Source: an uncultured Limosilactobacillus sp. (GTDB lineage: Bacteria > Bacillota > Bacilli > Lactobacillales > Lactobacillaceae). From it: a DNA stretch of 39,675 bases. The notes beneath the pieces were generated by a model. It was not told the origin of the DNA, did not search any database, and worked only from the letters and a program-made list of their open reading frames with translations. Shown one piece after another: positions 15,705 through 24,862 of this stretch (its first letter is position 1; every line of letters starts with the position of its first letter). The position numbers and the translations under genes were made by a program. The stretch spans positions 1-39,675 of the forward strand of contig CALVGV010000022.1 of assembly GCA_944327195.1 (NCBI GenBank), written 5' to 3'.

Positions 15705-17075
15705 ATGAAAGACATTCAGACCTACCAAGGGAAGAAAGTACTGGTAATCGGCTTTGGGATTAGCGGTATCAACGCTGCCAAGCTGATGGTGAAGCTCGGC
15801 GCGACGGTAACCGCCACCGACCAAAAGCAACAAGAAGAAGCGGTGATCGCCGACCTGCAAGCGGCCGGGATCACCACCATCACCGGGGAGAACCCGCTCT
15901 CCTTGGCCGACGAAGGCTTCGACTACGTGATCAAGAACCCGGGGATACCCTACGACGCCCCGCTAGTGGCGGCCTTCGTCAAGAAGGGGACGCCGATCAT
16001 CACCGACGTTGAGGTGGCCAGCCAGATCCTCGCCGGCCACCTGGTCAGCGTCACCGGGAGCAACGGCAAGACGACCACCACTTCCCTGATCCAGGCCATG
16101 CTGGCCAAGGGGCTTTCCGGGCGGGTGGAATACGCCGGCAACATCGGTGTTTCCTTCGCCAAGGTTGCCCAGGAGCTGGGCGAAGCCGACACGGTCGTGA
16201 CCGAGCTGTCGAGCTTTCAACTCTTGGGGGCCCCGACGATCCACCCCCACGTGGCGGTGATCACCAACATCTTTGAAAACCACCTCGACTACCACAAGAC
16301 CCGCGAAAACTACATCAACGCCAAGCTCAACATCACCCGCAACCAAACTAAGGATGACTACCTGGTGATCAACTGGGACCGCGACGAGTGGCAGCAGCTG
16401 GCCAACCGGACGGAAGCCACGGTGATTCCCTTTTCGCGGCTGAACAAGTCCCACGCCGGGGCCTACGTGGAAAACGATACTTTCTACTGGCAGGGTGAGG
16501 AGATCATGCCGGTGGCCAAGCTCCGCCTGATCGGGCCGCAAAACATTGAAAACGCCCTGGCCGCCATCGCCGCCGCCAAGCTGAGTGGGGTTGCCAACGA
16601 GGTGATCGTCAGCGTGCTGACGACCTTCGCCGGCGTCCGCCACCGCCTCCAGTTCGTGATGGACTACCAGGACCGCAGCTTCTACAACGACTCCAAGTCG
16701 ACCGACATCGAGGCAACCGAGGTGGCCCTCCAGGGCTTCAAGCGGCCTGTGATCCTGCTGGCCGGCGGCCTCGACCGCGGCTACACCTTCGAGCGGCTGG
16801 TGCCCTACTTCAAGAAGCACGTCAAGGAACTGATCGTCTTCGGTCAGTGCAAGGACAAGATGAAGGATGCCGGCCTGGCCGCCGGGGTACCGGTCAGCGA
16901 GGCCGAGGACGCCATCGCCGCCGTGCCGCTGGCCTGGGAAAAGAGTACCCCGGGGGATGTGATCCTGCTGTCGCCGGCCAACGCCAGCTGGGACCAGTTC
17001 CCGAGCTTTGAGGTCCGCGGTGACAAGTTCATCCAGGCAGTGGAAGAATTGACCGGTCAAAAGGAGGAAGACTAA
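15705..17075 (+). CDS. murD: UDP-N-acetylmuramoyl-L-alanine--D-glutamate ligase MurD
   Basis: MurD adds D-glutamate to UDP-MurNAc-L-Ala in the cytoplasm, the second amino-acid step of peptidoglycan precursor synthesis. The N-terminal Rossmann part reads [17 protein letters not shown]. The ATP-binding loop is TGSNGKTTT. Central blocks ENHLDYHKT and GVRHRLQFV, and [11 protein letters not shown] in the third domain, are all present. Length 456 aa is complete. The stop overlaps the start of murG by one base (TAATG), so translation is coupled. Confidence 0.96.
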   Translation: MKDIQTYQGKKVLVIGFGISGINAAKLMVKLGATVTATDQKQQEEAVIADLQAAGITTITGENPLSLADEGFDYVIKNPGIPYDAPLVAAFVKKGTPIITDVEVASQILAGHLVSVTGSNGKTTTTSLIQAMLAKGLSGRVEYAGNIGVSFAKVAQELGEADTVVTELSSFQLLGAPTIHPHVAVITNIFENHLDYHKTRENYINAKLNITRNQTKDDYLVINWDRDEWQQLANRTEATVIPFSRLNKSHAGAYVENDTFYWQGEEIMPVAKLRLIGPQNIENALAAIAAAKLSGVANEVIVSVLTTFAGVRHRLQFVMDYQDRSFYNDSKSTDIEATEVALQGFKRPVILLAGGLDRGYTFERLVPYFKKHVKELIVFGQCKDKMKDAGLAAGVPVSEAEDAIAAVPLAWEKSTPGDVILLSPANASWDQFPSFEVRGDKFIQAVEELTGQKEED

Positions 17076-18178
17076 TGCGCCTAATGGTTTCTGGCGGGGG
17101 CACGGGGGGCCACATCTACCCGGCCCTGGCCCTGATTGAACGCCTCAAGCAAGTTGACCCGGACACCGAGGTCCTCTACGTCGGCACCACCCGCGGGCTG
17201 GAAAACCGGATTGTGCCGGCGGCCGGCCTCAAGCTGGTGACCTTAAAGACCCAGGGCTTCAAGCGGTCCTTATCACTCGAAAACTTCAAGACGGTCTACC
17301 TCTTCTTGAAGTCGGTTCACCAGGCCAAGAAGCTGGTCAGGGACTTCAAGCCCGACGTCGTCCTGGGGACCGGCGGTTACGTAAGCGGGGCGGTTCTCTA
17401 CGCCGCCGCCAAGCAAGGCGTGCCGACGGTGATTCACGAGCAAAACAGCGTCGTCGGGGTGACCAACAAGTTTCTCAGCCGCTACGTCGACGAGATCGCG
17501 ATCGCCTTCAGCGCCGCCAAGGACCAGTTCCCGAAGGGGAAGGTGACCCTGGTCGGCAACCCGCGGGCCCAGCAGGTGGCCAGCCAACGCGAATCGACCT
17601 TCAAGTGGTCGCAAATCGGCCTCAAGGACGACCTGCCGACTTTGATGATCTTCGGCGGTAGCCAGGGGGCCCCCAAGATCAACCAGAGCGTGGTCGAGGC
17701 CATCCCGACCTTCAACCAGCGCCCTTATCAAGTGATCTTTGCCACCGGGCAGAAGCGGTACGACAAGATCAAGCAGGCCCTGGCGGGGGTTGAGATCAAC
17801 GACAACGTCAAGGTGGTTCCCTACATCGAAGACATGCCGGCCAAGTTGCCGAAGGTGGCAGTCCTCGTTTCGCGCGCCGGCGCCACCACGATCGCCGAAA
17901 TCACCGCGATTGGGGTGCCGACGGTCATGATCCCGAGCCCCTACGTCACCGCCAACCACCAGGTCAAAAACGCCCAGGCCCTGGTCGACAAGGGGGCGGC
18001 GCGGATGATTCTGGAAGACGACCTCAACGGCGAGAGCCTGCTCAAGGCGGTCGACGACCTGATGACCGACGATGGCCTGCGCCAGCAGATGGCCGACCAT
18101 TCCAAGCAGATCGGTCACCCGACCGCGGCCGACGACCTGATTGACGTCTTGAAGAAGGCAATCGCCGACCACAAGTAG
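17075..18178 (+). CDS. murG: UDP-N-acetylglucosamine transferase MurG (lipid II synthase)
   Basis: MurG adds GlcNAc to lipid I to form lipid II on the inner face of the membrane. The GT-B enzyme shows the first glycine-rich loop [12 protein letters not shown], the second G-loop region [16 protein letters not shown], then [10 protein letters not shown] and the donor-site segment [12 protein letters not shown] in the C-terminal domain. Length 367 aa is normal. It is coupled to murD and followed after 40 bases by divIB. Confidence 0.96.
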   Translation: MRLMVSGGGTGGHIYPALALIERLKQVDPDTEVLYVGTTRGLENRIVPAAGLKLVTLKTQGFKRSLSLENFKTVYLFLKSVHQAKKLVRDFKPDVVLGTGGYVSGAVLYAAAKQGVPTVIHEQNSVVGVTNKFLSRYVDEIAIAFSAAKDQFPKGKVTLVGNPRAQQVASQRESTFKWSQIGLKDDLPTLMIFGGSQGAPKINQSVVEAIPTFNQRPYQVIFATGQKRYDKIKQALAGVEINDNVKVVPYIEDMPAKLPKVAVLVSRAGATTIAEITAIGVPTVMIPSPYVTANHQVKNAQALVDKGAARMILEDDLNGESLLKAVDDLMTDDGLRQQMADHSKQIGHPTAADDLIDVLKKAIADHK

Positions 18179-18218
18179 CCACTAGCACCAAAGAAAACCC
18201 AGGGAAAGGAGGGACGCA

Positions 18219-19079
18219 ATGGCCCAGGGGTATCAAAACAACGACCAGCACCGCCGCTACAACGAACGGCTCGCCAAGCTCGAGGAGCGCAGCGTGCTCG
18301 CCTTGAACAGCCGCAAGAAGAAGCGACGGCCGCGGCTCAAGAAGAAGATTCCCAAGGTCAAGCACCTCCAGCGGCGGACCAACCTCCGCCGGGTGCTCTC
18401 GATCGTCCTTCCCTTTGGGCTGATCATGGCCTTTGCCATCTACCTGATCTCGCCGCTGGCCCGGATCACCACGGTCACGGTCAGCGGCAACCGCCACCTG
18501 ACCAGTCAGCAGGTCGAGGCCGCCACCAAGGTCAAGCCCGGTCGGCTGATCTGGGCAACCCTGCCGATGAGCAAGCAGCGCCTGGCGCGGATTCAGGGCC
18601 GCAACGCCCAGCTCAAGAGCGTTCAGATCAGCCTGACTGGCCTCCAGTCGGTCAAGATCACCGTCAAGGAATACGGGATCATCGGCCTGATCAAGACCAA
18701 CGGCAAGCAAAAGCTCCTGCTCAGCAACGGCCAGGTGCAGCCGGTCAGCGGCAACACGCTTGATCAGTACATCACCTACGGCGGCTTTTCCGGCCACCAG
18801 GCGATGCTCAAGCAAACCGCCGGAAACATCGCCAAGCTGTCCCCGGCGGTCCGCAACGGGATTTCCGAGGTCACCTATTCGCCAACCACCCTCGATTCGG
18901 AGCGGCTCAAGCTTTTGATGAACGACGGCAACACCGTCTACGTCAAGGTCAGCAAGCTCGCCAGCCGGATGAGCTACTACCCGTCAATCGTGGCCAACAC
19001 CAGCGGCAACCGGATTATCAACCTCGAATTTGGGGCTTACTCGTACAAGTACAGCGCCAAGGACGAACAAAATAATTAA
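18219..19079 (+). CDS. divIB: Cell division protein DivIB (FtsQ)
   Basis: DivIB works with FtsL and DivIC in the divisome at the septum. The 286-aa protein has a basic cytoplasmic region of about 65 residues (SRKKKRRPRLKKK), one membrane helix (VLPFGLIMAFAIYLI), then an extracellular POTRA domain starting ITTVTVSGNRHLTSQQVE and the DivIB/FtsQ beta domain. AAAGGAGGG precedes the ATG. There is little C-terminal tail beyond the beta domain. A possible weak terminator and a new promoter follow before ftsA. Confidence 0.93.
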   Translation: MAQGYQNNDQHRRYNERLAKLEERSVLALNSRKKKRRPRLKKKIPKVKHLQRRTNLRRVLSIVLPFGLIMAFAIYLISPLARITTVTVSGNRHLTSQQVEAATKVKPGRLIWATLPMSKQRLARIQGRNAQLKSVQISLTGLQSVKITVKEYGIIGLIKTNGKQKLLLSNGQVQPVSGNTLDQYITYGGFSGHQAMLKQTAGNIAKLSPAVRNGISEVTYSPTTLDSERLKLLMNDGNTVYVKVSKLASRMSYYPSIVANTSGNRIINLEFGAYSYKYSAKDEQNN

Positions 19080-19156
19080 GGGCCGGGTGACAATTGCTTT
19101 ACCGACCGGTTAAATCGCGGCCGGCGCCCCTTTTTGGCGGGAAAATGTGGTAAAAT
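19076..19156 (+). promoter_or_regulatory. Possible terminator after divIB and extended -10 promoter of ftsA-ftsZ
   Basis: AAGG-GCCGG after the divIB stop can pair with CCGGC and CCTT before a T5 run (up to about 19135), a weak terminator with a 3-base bulge. Just downstream, TGGTAAAAT (TAAAAT at 19151-19156) is an extended -10 without a good -35. The 140-base gap to ftsA is AT-rich at its end. A separate promoter for ftsA-ftsZ within the cluster is common in Firmicutes. Confidence 0.45.
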
Positions 19157-19221
19157 CGTTGTATGAATACTATCTAATAAAAAAACTAATTTTATATTGC
19201 ATTTAGGAGGGTTCCGCGCGA

Positions 19222-20640
19222 ATGAATAACTCACAAATCTATGTTGGTTTAGATATCGGAACCGCCTCGATTAAGGTCCTTGTCTGTGAAAACGTCAAGG
19301 GCAAGCTTGAAGTAGTGGGGGTTGGTTCCCAACCATCCGGTGGGCTGAGCCACGGGGCGATTGTGGATATCGACAAGACTGCGCACGCGATCAAGGCGGC
19401 GGTCGAGCAGGCCCGGGCGAAGTCGGGGGTTGAAATCCGCGAGGTCGTGGTCGGCCTTCCAGCCAACTACCTAAAGTTAAACGAAGTCCACGGGATGATT
19501 ACCGTTTCCGACCAGGGGCAACCCCGCGAAATCATCAACCAGGACGTGATCGACGTGGCCCACTCGACCTTGAGTCAGGCCCTGCCGCCGGAGCGCGAGG
19601 TGATCGACCTGGTCCCGCGCGACTTCGCCGTTGACCAGTTCCGCGGGATCCAGGATCCGCGCGGGATGGCCGGGGTGCGCCTCGAGTTGTGGGCAACCCT
19701 GTACTCTGGTTCCAAGACGATCGTTCACAACACCAAGAAGGCAATCGAGGCGGCCGGGCTGAAGATGGCCGACCTGGTTGTCAGCCCGATTGCCACCGGC
19801 TTCAACTTGCTGTCGGACGGCGAGCAGGACTTCGGGACCCTCCTGATTGACCTGGGGGCCGGGCAAACCACCACCAGCATCATCCACGATCACCAGCTCA
19901 AGTTTGCCTACGTCGACCCCGAGGGGAGCAAGTTTGTGACCAAGGACATCTCGACCGTCCTCAACACCTCGCAAAAGAACGCCGAGCGCCTCAAGCTGGA
20001 CCACGGTTACGCCCAGGCGGCGGCCGTTGAAGACGACGTTCAGCTGGCCGTCGACGTGGTCGGCAAGAGCCAGCCGGTCAACTACACCGAACAGTACTTG
20101 GCCGAGATCATCGAGGCCCGGATGCGGCAAATCTTCCGCCGCGCCAAGGACCGCCTCGATGCAATCAGCGCCCCGGACCTGCCGGGGGGCGTCGTCCTCT
20201 TAGGGGGCGGGGCGGCCCTGCCGGGGATCAAGGAACTGGCGAGCGAATACTTCTCCGGCACCATCCGGGTGGTTGTGCCGGAGCAAATGGGGATTCGCCA
20301 TCCGGGCTACGCCACCGTCCTTTCGCTGACGATGTACGAAAACAGCCTGAGTGACGTGACCCGATTGATCAAGCAAACCCTCCACGAGGGCGGCCTGATC
20401 ACCAGTCCCCACCAGCAGGCGGCCAACGTCAACCAACCATTGACCGCGCCTGCTCCGCGCCCGCAAAAGCGGCCGGCGGCCCCGAAGCGGCCCCGGATGG
20501 CCCGGCCAACCCCGCGCCCGCAAGCCGCGCGGCCGGTGAACGCCGCCAGCGAACAGCCAAAACCAACGCCAACTCCCCGGGAGAAACCGGCGAAGAAGAG
20601 CGGCGGCTTTAAGGGCTTCTTCAGTAATTTCTTTGATTAA
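19222..20640 (+). CDS. ftsA: Cell division protein FtsA
   Basis: FtsA is an actin-like ATPase that tethers FtsZ filaments to the membrane. The start has the phosphate-1 motif [25 protein letters not shown] is the phosphate-2 motif and [12 protein letters not shown] the adenosine motif. The 1C domain lies between. After about residue 395 a Pro/Ala/Lys-rich linker leads to a short C-terminal amphipathic helix ending [11 protein letters not shown], the expected membrane-targeting sequence. AGGAGGG lies ahead of the ATG. ftsZ follows 23 bases later. Confidence 0.96.
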   Translation: MNNSQIYVGLDIGTASIKVLVCENVKGKLEVVGVGSQPSGGLSHGAIVDIDKTAHAIKAAVEQARAKSGVEIREVVVGLPANYLKLNEVHGMITVSDQGQPREIINQDVIDVAHSTLSQALPPEREVIDLVPRDFAVDQFRGIQDPRGMAGVRLELWATLYSGSKTIVHNTKKAIEAAGLKMADLVVSPIATGFNLLSDGEQDFGTLLIDLGAGQTTTSIIHDHQLKFAYVDPEGSKFVTKDISTVLNTSQKNAERLKLDHGYAQAAAVEDDVQLAVDVVGKSQPVNYTEQYLAEIIEARMRQIFRRAKDRLDAISAPDLPGGVVLLGGGAALPGIKELASEYFSGTIRVVVPEQMGIRHPGYATVLSLTMYENSLSDVTRLIKQTLHEGGLITSPHQQAANVNQPLTAPAPRPQKRPAAPKRPRMARPTPRPQAARPVNAASEQPKPTPTPREKPAKKSGGFKGFFSNFFD

Positions 20641-20663
20641 CTAACGACGGAGGAACACTTTTT

Positions 20664-21950
20664 ATGGATAACGTAACCAGCACTGACCAGATGGACTTGA
20701 AGGGCGCCAGCATCAAGGTAATTGGGGTCGGCGGTGGCGGTGGGAACGCCGTCAACCAAATGATCAATGAAAAGGTGAAGGGTGTCGACTTCATCGTGGC
20801 CAATACCGACTTGCAGGCTCTCGATGGCTCCGCGGCGCAAACCAAGATCCAACTGGGGCCGAAGCTGACCCGCGGGCTCGGCGCCGGCTCCAACCCGGAA
20901 GTGGGGAGCAAGGCCGCCCAGGAAAGTGAATCCCAGATTTCCAAGGTCCTGGAAGGGGCCGACATGGTCTTCGTTACCGCCGGAATGGGCGGCGGGACCG
21001 GGACCGGGGCCGCTCCGGTGATCGCCAAGATCGCCAAGGACTCCGGCGCCCTGACCGTCGGCGTGGTTACCCGGCCCTTCTCCTTTGAGGGGAGCCGGCG
21101 GGCCAAGTTGGCCGAAGAGGGCTTGGAACGGCTGAAGAAGAGCGTTGACACCCTGATCGTGGTGGCCAACAATCGCCTCTTGGAAATGATCGACAAGAAG
21201 ACGCCGATGATGGAGGCCTTCAAGGAAGCCGACGACGTCCTTCGCCAAGGGGTTGAGGGGATCTCCGACTTGATCACCAACCCGGGGTACATCAACCTCG
21301 ACTTCGCCGACATCCGCCACACGATGACCAACCAGGGGGCCGCCCTGATGGGGATCGGTTCCTCGACCGGCGAAAACCGGGCCAGCGAGGCCACCAAGAA
21401 GGCGATCTCCTCGCCGCTGCTTGAAGTTTCGATCGACGGGGCCGAACACGTCCTGGTCAACGTTACCGGGGGCAAGAACCTGTCAATGTTTGAAGCCCAA
21501 GAGGCCTCGAGCGTCATCCGCCAGGCGGCCAACACCAACGTTGACATAACCTTCGGGATGGCAATGGACGACAACTTGGGCGACGAAGTGCGGGTAACCG
21601 TGATCGCCACCGGGATCGACAAGCAAAAGCAAGAACAACGCCAGGCGGCCCAGGCAAGCAGCCAGGAACCGGTAACCCCGGCGGAACCGGCCCCAGAGGC
21701 AAGCGAAAGCAGTGCTTCTGAAGGCACCGGTGCCCCGGCGGCCGACCCGACGCCCGCTCCGGCCAAGGAAGACCCCTTCAGTGGCTGGGACGAGGACCTC
21801 GGCGCTTCCTTGAACAGTAGCCGGCGGGAACCAAGTTTTAACAATGTTGAAAAGCCGGACTTCAGCGTGCAAGACGACAGCTTGACCAAGGTTGACGACG
21901 GCGGCGAAGACCTGTCGACGCCGGCCTTCTTCAAGAACCGTCGCAAGTAG
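20664..21950 (+). CDS. ftsZ: Cell division protein FtsZ
   Basis: FtsZ is the tubulin-like GTPase that forms the division ring. The nucleotide-binding residues are visible: [13 protein letters not shown] at the start and the tubulin signature [12 protein letters not shown]. The T7 loop [11 protein letters not shown] is also present. After the globular part (about residue 320) comes an acidic, Ala/Pro/Glu-rich linker. The C-terminal peptide is [18 protein letters not shown], the site for FtsA and SepF binding. The 428-aa length is normal. Confidence 0.97.
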   Translation: MDNVTSTDQMDLKGASIKVIGVGGGGGNAVNQMINEKVKGVDFIVANTDLQALDGSAAQTKIQLGPKLTRGLGAGSNPEVGSKAAQESESQISKVLEGADMVFVTAGMGGGTGTGAAPVIAKIAKDSGALTVGVVTRPFSFEGSRRAKLAEEGLERLKKSVDTLIVVANNRLLEMIDKKTPMMEAFKEADDVLRQGVEGISDLITNPGYINLDFADIRHTMTNQGAALMGIGSSTGENRASEATKKAISSPLLEVSIDGAEHVLVNVTGGKNLSMFEAQEASSVIRQAANTNVDITFGMAMDDNLGDEVRVTVIATGIDKQKQEQRQAAQASSQEPVTPAEPAPEASESSASEGTGAPAADPTPAPAKEDPFSGWDEDLGASLNSSRREPSFNNVEKPDFSVQDDSLTKVDDGGEDLSTPAFFKNRRK

Positions 21951-21982
21951 GCTGAGTCGGGTGGCAAAAAGGGGGAATTGGA

Positions 21983-22414
21983 ATGGCCGGAAAGTTTTTT
22001 AGCAATTTCTTTGGGATCAGCGACGAACCAACGGCCCGGGAGTATTACGCGCCCGAGAAGCCGGCGACCCCGGTCCCGGCCGCACCGCAACCCGTGGTGA
22101 AGCAAAACAACAAGGTGGTTGCCATGCAAAAGAGCCGGCAGACCCGGGTCAACCCGGGCAAGATTGCCCTCTTTGAGCCGCGGATTTACAGTGACGTTCG
22201 CGGGATTGCCAAGCAGATCCTGGCGGGGGAAGCGGTGATTGTCAACTTCACCCAACAGGACCCGAAGACGGCCGTCAAGACGATCGACTTTTTGAACGGG
22301 GTTGTCTTTGCGATTGACGGGCAAATCAAGCGAATTGGCGAGCAGATTTTCCTGTGCACGCCGAAGAACTATGAGGTGAGTGGGCAGAGCGTGGCCGACC
22401 TCCACCGTGACTAG
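21983..22414 (+). CDS. sepF: Cell division protein SepF
   Basis: SepF binds the FtsZ C-terminus and the membrane and shapes FtsZ bundles. The N-terminal amphipathic helix (FFSNFFGI near residues 5-12) is the membrane anchor. A flexible Pro-rich part follows, then the conserved domain ALFEPRIYSDVRGIAKQIL with GEAVIVNFTQ and DFLNGVVFAIDGQI. Length 143 aa is typical. In many relatives the PLP-binding gene ylmE stands between ftsZ and sepF; it is missing here. The stop codon touches the first base of structured repeat E. Confidence 0.94.
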   Translation: MAGKFFSNFFGISDEPTAREYYAPEKPATPVPAAPQPVVKQNNKVVAMQKSRQTRVNPGKIALFEPRIYSDVRGIAKQILAGEAVIVNFTQQDPKTAVKTIDFLNGVVFAIDGQIKRIGEQIFLCTPKNYEVSGQSVADLHRD

Positions 22415-22691
22415 CTCCGCTCCGCGAAAAGCAGGGCTGGAACGCTGCGTGGCCTCCGGGGAGTAGCTTCCGGGAGACTGGAACGGGGTGGGCACAACTT
22501 TGAGCCTCCAAGGAGTCTCAAAGTTTGGCCTTGTTCTAGGCGATAAATCGCCAAGAACAATTTCACCCCTGAGCTCCCGGGTCTACTCCCCTCCGGCGGT
22601 GGTACCACTGCTACTTTCCGTCGGTGGAGGACGGTTAGCTCCAGGTTGCCGGGAATTTCACCCCTGAGCCCTGTTTTCGCTCCGCTCCGGG
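22414..22691 (+). repeat. Structured intergenic repeat, copy E (one element nested in another)
   Basis: The inner element (about 22451-22596) pairs GGGGAGTAG (22458-22466) with CTACTCCCC (22583-22591), and GGGGTG with CACCCC. It encloses hairpins AACTTTGAG/CTCAAAGTT (22496-22525) and TTGTTCT-GGCGAT/ATCGCC-AGAACAA (22531-22560). An outer pair of arms, CGAAAAGCAGGGCT at the left and AGCCCTGTTTTCG at the right (about 22668-22680), carries the end motifs CTCCGCTCCGCGAA and TTCGCTCCGCTCCGG of copies A-C. So one element appears to sit within another. The orientation is as in copy A. Confidence 0.75.
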
Positions 22692-22809
22692 TGGTACCAC
22701 TGCCGCCGTTGGTTTCTCTTCGGTTAACGGCTACAACGGTTACATGTGTTAACCATTATTGATCTACGGACCACCCTCAGCACTCTCACCACCCCAAAGG
22801 AGGAATTTG
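22692..22809. other. Leader of yggT downstream of repeat E
   Basis: GGTGGTACCAC follows the repeat here (about 22690-22700) and again inside it (about 22599-22608). Further on, GGTTAAC, GGTTAC and GTTAACC recur within 35 bases and can form a hairpin. No promoter is clear. The AAAGGAGG at 22796-22803 is the yggT SD. Confidence 0.5.
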
Positions 22810-23079
22810 GTGATAACTTTTCTTGTTTGGCTCTTGCGGAACCTGATCGAGCTCTACACCACCGTGATCGTGATTTGGTGTGTGCTCACCTGGTTCCCGG
22901 GGGCGCTCGAATCCCGGATCGGGCAGTGGCTCACCAAGCTGGTTGGGCCCTACCTCGAATTCTTTGAACGAATCATTCCCCCGCTGGGCGGCGTCAGCTT
23001 TGCCCCGGTGGTGGCGGTGCTCGTTCTGTGGTTTGCCCAGTCCGGGGTTAGCTTCTTAGGACAACTGCTTGGGGGATAG
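22810..23079 (+). CDS. YggT family membrane protein (YlmG)
   Basis: YggT proteins have two or more membrane helices and are linked to division or envelope stability in several bacteria; the molecular role is unknown. The GTG start at 22810 has AAAGGAGG at six to seven bases and gives MITFLVWLLRNLIELYTTV, the usual beginning. The signature WFPGALESRIGQWL and the segment PYLEFFERIIPPLGG follow, then a second helix. The product is 89 aa. Upstream codons in frame belong to the leader. Confidence 0.88.
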   Translation: MITFLVWLLRNLIELYTTVIVIWCVLTWFPGALESRIGQWLTKLVGPYLEFFERIIPPLGGVSFAPVVAVLVLWFAQSGVSFLGQLLGG

Positions 23080-23084
23080 AAATC

Positions 23085-23867
23085 GTGACAGGTGACTTGC
23101 GGCAACATTTTCGCCCGGATGAGGGGCCCTTTCTGGACCAGGTGGAAGACTGGCTGGCCCAGGCGCAAAACGAGTACCGGCCGGTGCTAACCGACTTCGT
23201 TAACCCGCGGCAGCGCTACATCGCCGCCACCCTGGTCAACCGCCAGGACGAGGTCAAGCTGGCCCACTTCGGCGGCTACCCGCAGGCCGAGATGCAGCGG
23301 CTCCTCTTTTATCCCAGCTACTTCCAGCCGCAGGCCACCGACTTTTCCCTCGCGCTTTTGGAGATTGACTACCCAACCAAGTTCTTGACCCTCCACCACC
23401 GCCAGGTCCTAGGCACCCTGATCGGCAGCGGGCTGACCCGGGCGGCCTTTGGCGACATCCTGCGCGAAGAGCTGCGCTTTCAGGTGGTGGTCAAGCTGGA
23501 GCTGGCCAGCTACATCCAGCGCGAGGTCACCCGGGTGGGCAAGGCCAAGGTGAAGTTCAAGCCGGTTGACCTGGCGGAAGTTGTTCACACGGCGGTCGAC
23601 TGGGAGGAGTTGGCCACCACGGTCGCCGGCCTGCGCCTCGACGCGGTGGTGGCCGCCGGCTTCAACTACTCCCGCAACCGGGCCAAGCAGCTGGTCGAAC
23701 ACGGCCAGGTGCGGGTGAATTGGGCAACCATTGACCGCCCCGACTACGAGTTGGCCGTCCACGACCTGTTGTCGGTCCGCCACGCCGGGCGGATCAAACT
23801 GGTGGCGGTGGGCGACCGCAACCGCAAGGATAAACTGCGGGTACAACTAGCAATTGTGAATGCATGA
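23085..23867 (+). CDS. ylmH: S4-domain RNA-binding protein YlmH
   Basis: YlmH is an S4-domain protein found in the division cluster; relatives bind ribosomal RNA and help rescue stalled large subunits. The first 170 residues form the YlmH-specific domain, with FVNPRQRYIAATLVNR and LIGSGLTRAAFGDI. The C-terminal S4 domain covers about residues 183-245 (RLDAVVAAGFNYSRNRAKQL, then GQVRVNW). It has a GTG start six bases after the yggT stop. Length 260 aa is normal. Confidence 0.9.
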   Translation: MTGDLRQHFRPDEGPFLDQVEDWLAQAQNEYRPVLTDFVNPRQRYIAATLVNRQDEVKLAHFGGYPQAEMQRLLFYPSYFQPQATDFSLALLEIDYPTKFLTLHHRQVLGTLIGSGLTRAAFGDILREELRFQVVVKLELASYIQREVTRVGKAKVKFKPVDLAEVVHTAVDWEELATTVAGLRLDAVVAAGFNYSRNRAKQLVEHGQVRVNWATIDRPDYELAVHDLLSVRHAGRIKLVAVGDRNRKDKLRVQLAIVNA

Positions 23868-23882
23868 CTGGAGGAAATTAAG

Positions 23883-24587
23883 ATGACGTTAACGGCCGAA
23901 GAAATTACGAGCAAGAAGTTTGAAACCAAGATGCGGGGCTACAACCCGCACGAGGTGGAAAGCTTCCTGCAGGAAGTGGCCACTACGGTTACCAGCCTGG
24001 TGGAAGAAAACCACGAGCTGAGTGAACAGGTGAAGGCCAATGAGGAAAAGCTGAAGTACTTCACCGACCTCAAGGACTCACTGAACAAGTCGATCCTGGT
24101 TGCCCAAGAAGCCGCCGACAAGGTGAAGGGCAACGCCAAGAAGGAAGCCGAAATCGTGGTTCGGGAAGCCCAAAAGCAGGCCACCGACATCGTTTCGGAG
24201 GCCAACGACAAGGCCAATGCCGCGATCGAAAACGCCGCCAGCCAAACCCGCAAGTTGACGACCGAAACCAACGACCTGAAGAAGCAGACGCGGATCTTCC
24301 GGCAACGGCTCCAGGTAATGCTCGAATCGCAGCTCGAAGTGGTTAAGAGCAACGACTGGGACGAACTGCTCAAGAACGATGACCTCAGCCAGTACGACGA
24401 AATCGAGAAAATCTTGGGGTCGCGCCTTGACAAGGTTTCAAACGAGAGTGTAGAATCAACGGCAACCGATGCCCAACCGGCTAGTACTGATGCCGAAGCC
24501 GAAGAAGCAACCCCCAGTTCCGCCGCGCAATCCGCGGGGGAAACGGTGGTCATCTTCCCGGAAGCAGCGGAAAAGCCGCAAGACTAG
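23883..24587 (+). CDS. divIVA: Cell division initiation protein DivIVA
   Basis: DivIVA is a curvature-sensing coiled-coil protein that marks poles and septa. The N-terminal lipid-binding domain has TAEEITSKKFETKMRGYNPHEVESFL, matching the family signature. From about residue 30 to 150 the sequence is a long coiled coil (heptads rich in K, E, A). The last 60 residues are acidic and Ser/Thr/Ala-rich. GGAGG precedes the ATG. Length 234 aa is usual for lactobacilli. It ends directly before the isoleucine T-box. Confidence 0.95.
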   Translation: MTLTAEEITSKKFETKMRGYNPHEVESFLQEVATTVTSLVEENHELSEQVKANEEKLKYFTDLKDSLNKSILVAQEAADKVKGNAKKEAEIVVREAQKQATDIVSEANDKANAAIENAASQTRKLTTETNDLKKQTRIFRQRLQVMLESQLEVVKSNDWDELLKNDDLSQYDEIEKILGSRLDKVSNESVESTATDAQPASTDAEAEEATPSSAAQSAGETVVIFPEAAEKPQD

Positions 24588-24596
24588 GGGAAAAAC

Positions 24597-24822
24597 ACGT
24601 AAAACAATGACGAGGACGGGCAGGCGCCAGCGGATGGTAGCGAGTCGACGAACGGTGAAAGGTCGATGATCCAAGGCCCCTGTAAATCACCCTCGAGCGG
24701 ACGGCTGACAGGTAGGCCGCCCCGGTTCATCACCGTTACCAAATGACCGAGTCCGGCCTGGCCGGAAAACGAGGGTGGTACCACGAAAAAAGCTTCGTCC
24801 CTTTTGGGATTGAAGCTTTTTT
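24597..24822 (+). promoter_or_regulatory. T-box leader of ileS (isoleucine-responsive)
   Basis: A T-box senses uncharged tRNA-Ile and lets transcription read through to ileS. The T-box motif GAGGGTGGTACCACG is at 24771-24785, directly before the terminator. A Stem I-like region (about 24600-24690) contains GGTGAAAGGTC followed by a probable specifier codon ATC at 24669-24671, which decodes isoleucine and fits the downstream gene. The start of the element and its promoter are not precisely determined. Confidence 0.9.
24785..24822 (+). terminator. T-box intrinsic terminator before ileS
   Basis: AAAAAAGCTTC pairs with GAAGCTTTTTT around an inner CCC/GGG pair, and the stem runs into the T-run. 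The T-box motif immediately upstream would compete by forming the antiterminator. Confidence 0.9.
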
Positions 24823-24862
24823 CATTTTCGTCATGGGTTTTGCAACATAAGGAGGAAGAGCG

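Noticed and set aside
22590-22720. T-box-like motif GGGTGGTACCACTG in the leader of yggT
   Set aside because: There is no terminator with a T-run after it and no recognisable Stem I or specifier before it. The downstream gene has no link to amino acids. It is better explained as part of the structured repeat flank.
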